Positions 9,494 through 16,585 of a stretch of 22,631 nt of DNA are shown here, in pieces. The notes beneath the pieces are model-generated. The model did no database searches. It was not told the origin of the DNA and worked only from the letters and a program-made list of their open reading frames with translations. This DNA is from CAYTAP01 sp964435775 (GTDB taxonomy: Bacteria > Planctomycetota > Phycisphaerae > Tepidisphaerales > Tepidisphaeraceae), in contig CAYTAP010000064.1 of assembly GCA_964435775.1 (NCBI GenBank), forward strand, positions 1-22,631, read 5' to 3'. The position numbers and the translations under genes are program-made. Numbering within the stretch: position 1 is the stretch's first letter; each line of letters starts with the position of its first letter.

Positions 9494-9803
9494 GCTGACA
9501 ACATGTCAACGCATCATGGCTGTTTTCTTCATCGGCAATATCAATGCCGCAATGAACTTGCATCGATGATGGACATCATCCCCGGATTGACACAACAGGC
9601 CTGCGACAACACCCATGCCGAAAGACTGGCGGAACGCCAACCTTAATACCGGACCTCCAACACCACAATTCCTCCTCTTTTCAGATGAACCCGGAATCGG
9701 TATCGTTTATGACCCGCGCGCCGTAGCGGGGATGTTGACAGGCGCTGTATATCGGCGACGGTCATTGCCCGAACCCCGCGATGCGGCCTGTGTTTCTTCA
9801 ATA
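9494..9803. promoter_or_regulatory. Divergent spacer with a short palindrome and TTGACA boxes
   Basis: About 310 bases lie between the glycosyltransferase and isomerase starts. TGACA at 9496-9500 and TGTCA at 9504-9508 form a 5-3-5 palindrome right at the glycosyltransferase start. TTGACA occurs on the plus strand at 9587-9592 and 9735-9740, but neither has a convincing -10 box at the proper spacing. Coding potential continues in frame upstream of the isomerase, yet that stretch has no family resemblance, so the region is treated as regulatory. Nothing else was recognised. Confidence 0.35.
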
Positions 9804-10652
9804 ATGGATGTGCAAATGAAACTCGATGGACATGATATCGGTGTGTGTAGTTGGTCACTGAAAAGCGCCGATCTGTCGGCCACGCTTTCGGATCTGAAGC
9901 AGCTTGGACTTTCGCATATGCAACTGGCCGTGGGGCATATGCTCAGCCTCGACGCCGACGCCTTGAAGCAGGCGCGACGACAGATCGAGCAGGCGGGCGT
10001 CACCCTCACCGCTTCAATGGTCGGCTTCGCCGGAGAGGATTACAGCACCATCCAGAACATCCGAAAAACCGGCGGATTCCTTCCCGACGATCTCTGGCCG
10101 GCCCGCAAGCAGAAAACGCTCGACGCCGCCCGCGTCACCGTCGAATTGGGGATCAAGCTGCTCACCACGCACATCGGTTTCGTACCCTCCTCCGGACAGG
10201 CGGGTTATCCGATCATGCTCGAGCGACTCCGCGAAGTGGCCGAGGCGCTGGATGAATCGGGGCTGACCCTCGTCATGGAAACCGGACAGGAACGCGCCCC
10301 TGAACTTCTCCAATTTCTAAACGACCTCAACCGCCGAAATGTCGGTGTCAACTTCGACCCGGCCAATATGATCCTCTACGGGGCCGGCGACCCGATCGAA
10401 GCGATCTCCACCCTCGGCCGACATATCCGCCACGTCCATGTGAAGGACGCCGTCGCGTCCGACAAGCCCGGCGTCGCCTGGGGCAGGGAAGTGGCGTTTG
10501 GCACGGGACAGGTTGACCCCGGCCAATTCCTGGGCGCGCTCAAGGAAGTGGGCTACAGCGGCCCGCTGATGATCGAACGCGAGGCCGGCGAAACACGCAT
10601 CGCCGACATTCGCGGCGCGATCGACGCCCTCCGCCGCGCCGCCGGCAAATGA
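9804..10652 (+). CDS. Sugar phosphate isomerase/epimerase-like TIM barrel protein
   Basis: A 282-residue AP-endonuclease-2/xylose-isomerase-like barrel. The divalent-metal ligand set of this family can be read directly: Glu159 in VMETGQE, Asp185 in FDPANM, His212 in RHVHVKD and Glu258 in MIEREAGE. Relatives include tagatose/psicose 3-epimerases, hydroxypyruvate isomerase and the inositol enzymes IolE/IolH, so the substrate is an unidentified sugar or keto-sugar. ATG 9804 is used; ATG 9816 (four codons later) is an equal candidate. The long in-frame extension back to 9615 is rejected because homology begins with the strand GVCSWSL. The aldolase gene follows after 60 bases on the same strand, which suggests a shared transcript and consecutive steps (isomerise, then cleave). 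Confidence 0.82.
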   Translation: MDVQMKLDGHDIGVCSWSLKSADLSATLSDLKQLGLSHMQLAVGHMLSLDADALKQARRQIEQAGVTLTASMVGFAGEDYSTIQNIRKTGGFLPDDLWPARKQKTLDAARVTVELGIKLLTTHIGFVPSSGQAGYPIMLERLREVAEALDESGLTLVMETGQERAPELLQFLNDLNRRNVGVNFDPANMILYGAGDPIEAISTLGRHIRHVHVKDAVASDKPGVAWGREVAFGTGQVDPGQFLGALKEVGYSGPLMIEREAGETRIADIRGAIDALRRAAGK

Positions 10653-10712
10653 CAAGCGACGCACCAATTCAATGAAGCATCCCAAAACACTCACTCGAAA
10701 GGAACCGATCCC

Positions 10713-11782
10713 ATGCCACTGATGACCACCAAGCCGATGTTCGATCTCGCCTACGAAGGCGGTTTCGCAGTCGGCGCGTTCAACGTGAACAATATGGAAC
10801 TGGCGCAAGGCATCATCGAAGCCTGCGCCGCCGAGCAGAGCCCGCTGATCCTCCAGATTTCCAAGGGGGCGCGCAAGTACGCGAACATGCGCTACCTGCG
10901 CCACATCATCCTCGCCGCCGCCGAGGATCACCCCGAACTGCCGATCTCCATTCACCTGGACCATGGCGACACGGTGGATCTCGTCAAAACCTGCATCGGC
11001 GATGGCTTCACCAGCGTCATGATCGACGGCAGCCATCATGCGTACGATGAGAACGTCAGGATCACCGCCGAGGCGGTGAAGGTGGCGCATGCGTCGGGCG
11101 TCGTCGTTGAAGCGGAACTGGGAATGCTCGGCGGCATCGAGGAGGATGTCGTCGGGATCGATGCCCACGAGTATGAGAAGAACGTCGAGAAGTTCCTGAC
11201 CGATCCGAAACAGGCGGCCGATTTTTGGAAGAAGACCGGTTGCGATTCGCTGGCTGTCGCCATCGGCACCAGCCACGGGGCGTTCAAGTTCAAGCATGAA
11301 GCCAAGCTCGCTTTCGACCGGATCGAGCAGATCATGAAGACCTGTCCGGGCTTGCCGCTGGTCATGCACGGCTCGTCGAGCGTGCCGCAGGAGTTCATCG
11401 ATCTTGTGAACAAATACGGCGGCAGCATGCCCAACGCCAAGGGCGTCCCCGAGGATCAGATCGCAATGGCCGTGCAGAAGTATGGCGTGTGCAAGGTGAA
11501 CATCGACACGGACCTGCGCCTGGCGATGACGGCGAAGATCCGCGAGGTGTTCGCCACCAAGCCCGCGGAGTTCGATCCGCGGAACTACCTCGGCCCGGCG
11601 CGCGAGGCGATCATCGGCATGGTCCGGCGCAAGCTTCACATGCTCAACAGCGCCGGCAAGGCCGGGGCGGTCCTCAAGCAGTGNNNNNNNNNNNNNNNNN
11701 NNNNNNNNNNNNNNNNNNNNNNNNNNNNNNNAAGCTCGGCAAGCCGCTCCCCGCGTACTACTCCAAGCACGCCGCCGCCTGA
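10713..11782 (+). CDS. fba: Class II (zinc) fructose-bisphosphate-type aldolase, interrupted by an assembly gap
   Basis: A class II aldolase, which cleaves ketose bisphosphates such as fructose-1,6-bisphosphate. Visible signature residues: Asp83-His84 in HLDHGD, His188 in GTSHGAFK, His219 in VMHGSSS and the Asn263-Ile-Asp265 strand NIDTDLR. Together these describe the zinc and phosphate sites. The ATG at 10713 is preceded by AAAGGA. Codons 1-323 are continuous up to the run of N. After the gap the natural ending KLGKPLPAYYSK, with stop at 11780-11782, is in a different frame from the upstream part. The gap length of 48 is therefore a placeholder, and the true missing length should leave remainder 1 on division by 3. 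Related enzymes act on tagatose bisphosphate or deoxy-ketogluconate phosphates, so the exact substrate is open. Probably in an operon with the upstream isomerase. Confidence 0.87.
11684..11731. other. Assembly gap (48 N)
   Basis: Forty-eight undetermined bases lie inside the 3' part of the aldolase gene. The reading frame on the two sides does not match across 48 bases, so the size is not real. Confidence 0.98.
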
Positions 11783-11793
11783 GGCGGGATGGG

Positions 11794-11930
11794 ATTTTGG
11801 ATTTTGGATTTTTGATTGGTGATTTTCGATTGAAAACAGAAACGCGCGACCCGCATCGCGCGTTTCTGTTCAAATCAAAACGCAATCAAAAATCAAAAAT
11901 CAAAAATCGAAAATTGAAAATTGAAAATTG
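11794..11930. repeat. AT-rich GATTTT/AAAATC inverted repeat between aldolase and esterase genes
   Basis: The left arm is built of repeated GATTTTTGATTGG-like heptads (11794-11832) and the right arm of AATCAAAAATC-like heptads (about 11872-11925). They are roughly reverse complementary and flank a GC-rich hairpin. Within the left arm, 11807-11832 matches 13849-13874 at 25 of 26 bases. Its base composition is far below the surrounding GC. It ends just before the esterase ATG. Confidence 0.75.
11835..11870. terminator. Perfect 14-bp stem-loop, probable terminator of the aldolase operon
   Basis: AACAGAAACGCGCG at 11835-11848 is the exact reverse complement of CGCGCGTTTCTGTT at 11857-11870, with an 8-base loop. 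It starts 52 bases after the aldolase stop and is flanked on both sides by the AT-rich heptad arms. It lacks a classical T run directly downstream, so termination strength is inferred. Confidence 0.65.
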
Positions 11931-11940
11931 AACATCCATC

Positions 11941-13857
11941 ATGTCGCAAACCCTCTGGTCCTTCCACGCCGATGAAGCCCGCCGCCAGATGGAGCGGGCG
12001 TTTGAGGGCATTGAAACCCCCGACGACTGGCAGCGAGAGCGCCCCATCCTCCATCGACAGTTCATGACGTCGATGGGTTTGGATCCCCTGCCGCCACGTT
12101 GTGATCTAAGCGTCCGTGAATACGGCTCTTTCGCCGGACCGGGATATCGCGCCATCCGTCTCGCGTGGCAACTGCTTCCCGATTGCTGGGCGACCGGCAA
12201 CCTCTATCTGCCCGAAGCTCCATCGGCCAATCAACTCCCGGCGCTGCTCTACACCTGCGGACACCGCGACATCGGTGTCCACGGCTACCAGGATCACGCG
12301 ATGACCTGGGCTCGTCGCGGCTACGCCTGCCTGATCGTCGATACCCTTGAGCAACATGACAACCCCGGCGACCACCACGGCCTGTACTTCAATCAGCGCC
12401 CCGACTGGATCAGCCTCGGTTACACCGCCGCCGGTGGCGAGCTCTGGAACTCCATCCGCGCCGTGGACCTCCTGGCTTCCCGATCCGAAGTGGACCCCCA
12501 TCGTCTCGGCGTCACCGGCATCTCCGGCGGCGGCGGCGCCAGCTTCTGGCTGGGCATCGCCGATGATCGGATCGCCGCCGTCGCCAGCGTCGCGGGCGTC
12601 TCATCGTTCCATTGGGCGATGAAGGATCGCTTCCTTCAAGGCCACTGCGACTGCATGTATCCGCACAACCCATTCGGGCGGGACATCGCCGAGTTCGCGG
12701 CGCTGACCGCCCCGCGCCCCCTGCTGCTTGCCTTTGCCCGTCACGATCCGCTCTACAGCCCCGATGAGTTTCGCGCCCTCGCCGGGCGCACGCAGCGCAT
12801 CTACAACCTGCTCGGCCAAGACGATGCCTGCGCCTTGTTCGAATACGACGGCCCCCACGCCTATCAGAGCGAAACCATCGAGACCATCCAGCGCTGGTTC
12901 GACAAGCGACTGGACGTCAAAGACACGCCGATCCTCACGGCCAACACCATCGAGCAACCCGAGCCGATCACAACGATCTTCAACGGCCTGCCACCCGCTC
13001 CCGATCACGTCCGCCTGCTCCCGGAACTGCTCAGCCCCGTCGGCGGCCTGCCCCTGCCGCGCTCGGCTGATGACTGGCAAGCCACGCGAAAAGATGCGCT
13101 GGCCGACCTCAAACAAAACGTCCTGATGCGCGTCCATGACAACACGCCGGTTGAAGTCCACGCCGCCGGTGACTGGCAATGGGAGGAAGGGGGCATCAGC
13201 CGGATGTGGCGGTTCAACTTGAGCGGCATGGAAGTGCTCGCCACCCTCACCAGCTCCGGCCCGGACTACGACCGCGTGCTGATCTCCCTCGCCGGTCCTC
13301 ATGAGGAAATGCGCCTGTCCCGCGATCGTCTGCTGCCGATGCTCGACGATAAAACCGCACTTCTGATCATCGAACCGCGCGGCGCGGGCTTCACGTCGGT
13401 CCATCCCGGCATGACCCATCATCTGCTGCGGGCTGGTGCGTTGATCGGCCTGACCCCCACAATGCTCCTGATGCAGGACCTGTGGCGTGTGATGCCGCAC
13501 CTATCTCAAACGGATGTACTGCAAGGCAGGAAGCTCTATCTGCATGGCCGGGGCGATGCCGCCGTCGCGTGTCTTTATCACGCGCTGTTCGATCAGCGGA
13601 TCGCCGGCGTGCTCATGGAATCGCCCCCACCCACCCATCGCGATGGGGCGCACATTCTGGGCATCCTGCGCCACCTCGACCTCCCCCAGGTCGCCGCGCT
13701 GCTGACACCGCGCCCCCTCGGCATTGTCTGGGAAGCGCGGACCAACACACGCCCCTGGCACTGGCTCAAGCGGCTGCACGAGCGACTCAACACCCCCGCC
13801 GCCTGGACCACCGGCCAATCCCTCACTCAAGTGGCCGGAAGGATTTTCGATTTTTGA
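11941..13857 (+). CDS. Tandem alpha/beta-hydrolase, acetyl xylan esterase-like
   Basis: A 638-residue protein with two hydrolase-like halves. The first (about residues 70-335) shows a complete triad: Ser195 in GISGGGG, Asp269 in ARHDPLYS and His306 in DGPHAY. It resembles the dienelactone-hydrolase/acetyl xylan esterase group, which removes acetyl groups from polysaccharides. The second half (about 400-620) repeats the fold pattern (LIIEPRGAG, later LYLHGRGDAAVACLY), but the nucleophile elbow reads Gly-Arg-Gly-Asp, with no Ser, so it is probably non-catalytic. No signal peptide is seen, suggesting a cytoplasmic role on imported acetylated oligosaccharides. The start at 11941 has no purine-rich ribosome site because the AT-rich repeat lies directly in front. 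The stop codon and the last five residues (RIFDF) come from the downstream repeat. Confidence 0.8.
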   Translation: MSQTLWSFHADEARRQMERAFEGIETPDDWQRERPILHRQFMTSMGLDPLPPRCDLSVREYGSFAGPGYRAIRLAWQLLPDCWATGNLYLPEAPSANQLPALLYTCGHRDIGVHGYQDHAMTWARRGYACLIVDTLEQHDNPGDHHGLYFNQRPDWISLGYTAAGGELWNSIRAVDLLASRSEVDPHRLGVTGISGGGGASFWLGIADDRIAAVASVAGVSSFHWAMKDRFLQGHCDCMYPHNPFGRDIAEFAALTAPRPLLLAFARHDPLYSPDEFRALAGRTQRIYNLLGQDDACALFEYDGPHAYQSETIETIQRWFDKRLDVKDTPILTANTIEQPEPITTIFNGLPPAPDHVRLLPELLSPVGGLPLPRSADDWQATRKDALADLKQNVLMRVHDNTPVEVHAAGDWQWEEGGISRMWRFNLSGMEVLATLTSSGPDYDRVLISLAGPHEEMRLSRDRLLPMLDDKTALLIIEPRGAGFTSVHPGMTHHLLRAGALIGLTPTMLLMQDLWRVMPHLSQTDVLQGRKLYLHGRGDAAVACLYHALFDQRIAGVLMESPPPTHRDGAHILGILRHLDLPQVAALLTPRPLGIVWEARTNTRPWHWLKRLHERLNTPAAWTTGQSLTQVAGRIFDF

Positions 13858-13930
13858 TTGGCGATTTTCGATTGGCGAGCGCGCCGCAACCGCACATTCG
13901 ATCGAAAATCGCAAATCCAAAATCGAAAAT
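13843..13930. repeat. Second GATTTT/AAAATC inverted repeat, between convergent genes
   Basis: The arms 13843-13874 and 13899-13930 are reverse complements at 29 of 32 positions, around a 24-base GC-rich loop. The element overlaps the last codons of the esterase gene and ends 11 bases before the deformylase stop. It is suited to be a two-way transcription stop. It shares a 26-base segment (one mismatch) with the element before the esterase gene. Confidence 0.8.
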
Positions 13931-13940
13931 GACCAGCCCT

Positions 13941-14516
13941 TCACCTGCGACGCGGCTTGCCCGTTTTGGCTCGCGCGGCCTTGCGAGGGGGCGCGGGCGT
14001 CGGATGTTCAGCGGCGTAGGTTTCCCGCAGATCCTTCAGGATTTTTCGGTGGGTCATCTTCGCCACCGGCCCCATGCGGTCGGTCAGCAGCGTTCCGTTG
14101 AGATGGTCGTTTTCATGCTGCCAGATGCGGGGGACGTAGCCGCTGAGGATGTCCTCGAAGGTGTTGCCCTCAAGGTCCTGGGCGCGGATGCGGGCGTCGC
14201 GCGCCCGCCAGACGTTGATATGAACCTCCGGCAGGCTGAGGCATCCTTCCTCAGCCTCCTCCTCCCCTTCAAGATCGAATAGTTCGGGGTTGACATAGAT
14301 GCGGTCGTCGGCCGGTTCGCCGGTCGGGTTGATGACGAACAGCCGAAGGTTCAACCCCACCTGTGGCGCCGCCAACCCGACGCCGCGGCGCAGGCGCATC
14401 AATTCAAACATGCGCGTCGTCAGACATCGCAGGTCGTCGTTGAAGATCTCCACCGGCCGACTGACCTTCTTCAACCGCGGGTCCGGCCAATTGATGATGT
14501 TGAGCGATTCGTACAT
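13941..14516 (-). CDS. def: Peptide deformylase
   Basis: This 191-residue enzyme removes the N-formyl group from nascent proteins in the cytoplasm. All three family motifs are present: GVGLAAPQVG (about residues 46-55), EGCLSLP with the metal-binding Cys, and QHENDHLNG, which carries the HExxH-type His-Glu-x-Asp-His metal site. A basic tail (PRKAARAKTGKPRRR) extends beyond the usual core. ATG 14514-14516 is chosen because homology starts at once (MYESLNIINWPDPRLKKVSRP). The frame stays open far upstream, but that part does not resemble deformylase. It lies 61 bases downstream of a toxin-antitoxin pair on the same strand and may share its transcript. Confidence 0.95.
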   Translation of the reverse strand: MYESLNIINWPDPRLKKVSRPVEIFNDDLRCLTTRMFELMRLRRGVGLAAPQVGLNLRLFVINPTGEPADDRIYVNPELFDLEGEEEAEEGCLSLPEVHINVWRARDARIRAQDLEGNTFEDILSGYVPRIWQHENDHLNGTLLTDRMGPVAKMTHRKILKDLRETYAAEHPTPAPPRKAARAKTGKPRRR

Positions 14517-14577
14517 GGTGCATTTTAGGACGCAAGCGCGACGCGTTTGATCCTGTCGCATTCGTCCGCAGCCTCGA

Positions 14578-14913
14578 TCATTTACCCGCCTTGAGCGCCC
14601 GGTTGATCTTCTCCACCGTGGCGACAGTGGGCGTTTGCTTTCCTGATTCCAATCGGGAAATCGTTTCAACGCGCACTTTGGCCCGTCGCGCCAACTCCGC
14701 CTGCGTCCATCCCGCCTTGCGGCGGTTTTGGATGATGTCCCGCGCCAAAACCGCCCGCGCCGTCTCCAGCGCCGGGCGCAACCCCCGGGCGTCGGGCTCG
14801 GGGATCGCGGGCATGGGCGGCTCGGCCGGCATCGCGCGGCGCAGACGCCGGTATTCGTGTTCCTCCACCAGCACGAACCGCTTGCCCTTGCGTTCAATGG
14901 TCTGTGTCGCCAT
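14578..14913 (-). CDS. HTH (XRE-type) antitoxin or regulator
   Basis: A 111-residue protein. The C-terminal part (about residues 55-108) is a classic XRE helix-turn-helix: GWTQAELARRAKVRVETIS, followed by RLESGKQTPTVATVEKI. The N-terminal half, beginning MATQTIERKGKRFVLVEEHE, is of the kind that can bind a partner toxin. The ATG lies 3 bases after the toxin stop, and GAGGA in the last toxin codons serves as its ribosome site, so the two are translationally coupled. The likely role is to neutralise the RelE/ParE-like toxin and repress the shared promoter at the palindrome 15199-15211. Assignment as antitoxin rests on gene order plus domain type. Confidence 0.85.
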   Translation of the reverse strand: MATQTIERKGKRFVLVEEHEYRRLRRAMPAEPPMPAIPEPDARGLRPALETARAVLARDIIQNRRKAGWTQAELARRAKVRVETISRLESGKQTPTVATVEKINRALKAGK

Positions 14914-14916
14914 GGC

Positions 14917-15171
14917 TCAATCCTCGTAAAAGCCGTCGCGGTGTCCGATCTTCTCCACGATGACCAGCCCGCCCCGCACTTGAAACTGCACGCGGTAATC
15001 GCCGGTGCGGATGCGATGCCACCCGGCCAGATTCCCCCGCAACGGCTTGGCGCCGCTCACATTCGGCCAGTGGGCCAACCGGGCGAAAATCCGCGTCACC
15101 CGCGCCTGGATCGGCCGAGGCAGCGCCCGGTACTGCGCAAACGTCGCATTCGTCATCTTGACTTCATGCAC
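14917..15171 (-). CDS. RelE/ParE-family toxin
   Basis: A small basic protein (84 residues from GTG at 15169-15171; 79 from ATG at 15154-15156). The pattern includes PIQARVTRIFARLAHWP, PLRGNLAGWHRIRTGDYRV and the ending VEKIGHRDGFYED. This is the RelE/ParE fold: two helices, a four-strand sheet with the R-x-G-D-Y-R strand, and a C-terminal H-R-x-x-x-Y segment typical of RelE-type ribosome-dependent mRNA endonucleases. GTG is preferred because VHEVKM resembles the usual family start and AGGCGG precedes it. The toxin-first order resembles relE/higB-type modules. Actual toxicity and target are inferred. Confidence 0.83.
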   Translation of the reverse strand: MHEVKMTNATFAQYRALPRPIQARVTRIFARLAHWPNVSGAKPLRGNLAGWHRIRTGDYRVQFQVRGGLVIVEKIGHRDGFYED

Positions 15172-15198
15172 GCCGCCGCCTGGTCGATATCGCCTATA

Positions 15199-15230
15199 GA
15201 CATTAAATGTCAATCTCCGGCCGATGTCAA
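15199..15230 (-). promoter_or_regulatory. Sigma-70-type promoter with palindromic operator for the toxin-antitoxin pair
   Basis: Reading the minus strand, TTGACA (15230 to 15225) is followed after exactly 17 bases by TTTAAT (15207 to 15202). A perfect 13-base palindrome, GACATTAAATGTC at 15199-15211, covers the -10 box. The predicted transcript start is about 24 bases before the toxin GTG. This is the expected layout for autorepression by the antitoxin. Confidence 0.72.
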
Positions 15231-15265
15231 TGGGATGCCATTCCTGTCGCTGGGGAAAAGTATCG

Positions 15266-15299
15266 GGGCAGGTCCAATTCTTTAGAATTGGACCTGTCC
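15266..15299. repeat. REP-like palindrome with AATTGGACCTG arms
   Basis: CAGGTCCAATTC at 15269-15280 pairs perfectly with GAATTGGACCTG at 15285-15296 around the loop TTTA, and the stem extends outward by three more pairs (one G-T). AATTTTT follows at 15303-15309 on the plus strand. It lies between the toxin promoter and the gene at 15425. It could be a REP-type mobile palindrome, a terminator for incoming transcripts, or both. The rest of the spacer to 15424 shows only a weak promoter (TTGACC 15329-15334, TATCGT 15351-15356). Confidence 0.65.
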
Positions 15300-15424
15300 G
15301 GTAATTTTTCACATCAATCATTTTTTTGTTGACCACTTCAGCCTGCGGGATATCGTATGCGTTGGGAAAAGCGTGCCTTGGATCAAAATCCTCGGCCTGC
15401 TCACGTCTTATTGAGGAGAACAAC

Positions 15425-16426
15425 ATGCGGGACAAGAGGGCATGGGGACCATTGCGGGTACGGATCGGGCGCTTATTCAGAAATGACAACCATCCCCGGC
15501 GGTGGATGGTCGCCTGGGTGATCCTGTCGATGTGCGCCGCCGCGCCATACGCCGTCGCACAGACGACCAAACCGGTGACGGTGGATGGGCGCATCTGGGA
15601 TTTGACCAAATATCTCCACGGCACCACCCGGCAGGTGCGTGACACGTTGAATCATCAATGCGAAGAGTTGATGGGGGCAAAACAGCAACTGGAGGGACGA
15701 CGGGCATCGCTTGAGGCGCACATCAAGGACGAGCATCAAGCCTGTCTCGATCGGCTGCACAAGAGCGTCGAATACCGCGCGCTGGTGGCAGCGCGGGACG
15801 AAGCCGAACGAACCCTGGTTGCGGCGCGTCATGGAGATGATCCCTACGCCACCCTCGACGCCAGCAGCGCCTTCACCAAGGCGAAGGCGGCGGTGGATGC
15901 CACCGAACCCAGGGCGCTGGCCCGTGATTCGGATCTGGCCAACGCGAAACAGAGCCTCGACACCGTGAAAGGCAAGCTTGCCAAGGTCGGTCCGGCGCTG
16001 GAGGAGGCGATGGCGTGGCGGGACAAGCTCATTGATGCGATTCGCCAGACCTTTCGCATGCACGGGCCGATCACCCTGGGCACGGAGGGCATTTTATGTT
16101 CGGTGACTCCCCTCAAGGTGACGGACAAGCTCGTGCTGATCGAATACAAGGCGCCGCAAATTGTGGATCAGGATGAGGCGGCGGGCAACAAGGAGGGGAT
16201 TGTGACCTACAACGTGATCGTGACCAAACATTACTTCGTGCTCGTCGGAGTGGATCCGGCCACGTTCACCGAAGGCACGCCGCGCATGCTGGATCGCAAC
16301 TTCAAAATCACCCATGTCCGTTATGACGAAGGATTGGGATTGATCTACATCGCCCAACCGTCGCCGTCGGACACGGATGAATTGTTCGATGCGATATTGC
16401 CGTTGCATCCGATTGAATCGAAATGA
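15425..16426 (+). CDS. Secreted coiled-coil protein of unknown function
   Basis: A 333-residue protein. GAGGAG at 15413-15418 gives a strong ribosome site for the ATG at 15425. An N-terminal hydrophobic segment (about residues 27-46, ending APYAVAQ) looks like a signal peptide with an unusually long basic lead. Residues of about 65-200 are rich in Glu, Lys, Ala and Arg with heptad-like spacing (for example CEELMGAKQQLEGRRASLEA), indicating a long coiled coil. The C-terminal 100 residues look like a small beta-rich domain (KLVLIEYKAPQIVD, then YFVLVGVDPATF). No known family is recognised. It stands alone, with its own upstream region and a palindrome downstream. Confidence 0.8.
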   Translation: MRDKRAWGPLRVRIGRLFRNDNHPRRWMVAWVILSMCAAAPYAVAQTTKPVTVDGRIWDLTKYLHGTTRQVRDTLNHQCEELMGAKQQLEGRRASLEAHIKDEHQACLDRLHKSVEYRALVAARDEAERTLVAARHGDDPYATLDASSAFTKAKAAVDATEPRALARDSDLANAKQSLDTVKGKLAKVGPALEEAMAWRDKLIDAIRQTFRMHGPITLGTEGILCSVTPLKVTDKLVLIEYKAPQIVDQDEAAGNKEGIVTYNVIVTKHYFVLVGVDPATFTEGTPRMLDRNFKITHVRYDEGLGLIYIAQPSPSDTDELFDAILPLHPIESK

Positions 16427-16469
16427 CGGGTGATGGGCGGAGCGCACCCGCCTTCGTGTATGTAAAGAA

Positions 16470-16512
16470 CACGGGCGGGCCGCCCGTGCCACGTCGGATG
16501 GGACGGTCCCAT
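16470..16512. repeat. Two adjacent short palindromes after the coiled-coil gene
   Basis: CACGGGCGG (16470-16478) and CCGCCCGTG (16480-16488) form a perfect 9-1-9 palindrome, and ATGGGAC (16498-16504) and GTCCCAT (16506-16512) form a 7-1-7 palindrome. They lie in the 159-base spacer before the permease gene. They may form hairpins acting as transcript ends; the first resembles a common intergenic repeat type in GC-rich genomes. No clear permease promoter was found in the spacer. Confidence 0.5.
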
Positions 16513-16585
16513 GACCATGCATGTCTTGATGCGCATGCTCAGTTTCTTATTGCATGTGTGAACGGCGCTGCTATCGTTTGGGGCC

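Noticed and set aside
9615..9803. In-frame extension of the isomerase gene to an upstream start
   Set aside because: The extra 63 residues show no homology pattern and would cover the intergenic region; the barrel begins at GVCSWSL.
10317..11885. Minus-strand frame of 522 codons opposite isomerase and aldolase genes
   Set aside because: It runs through the N gap and the AT-rich repeat and is the shadow of the well-supported aldolase gene.
13501..13944. Small minus-strand frame starting MKGWSFSILDLRFSI
   Set aside because: Its N-terminus is simply the translated AT-rich repeat and the rest is antisense to the esterase; such strings are typical false genes from this repeat type.
14517..14897. 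N-terminal extension of the peptide deformylase frame
   Set aside because: It overlaps the antitoxin in another frame, and deformylase homology begins at MYESLN.
15172..15645. N-terminal extension of the toxin frame, and a possible extra minus-strand gene (with AEDFDPRHAFPNAYD)
   Set aside because: It crosses the toxin promoter and a palindrome and overlaps the secreted coiled-coil gene; no family is recognised.
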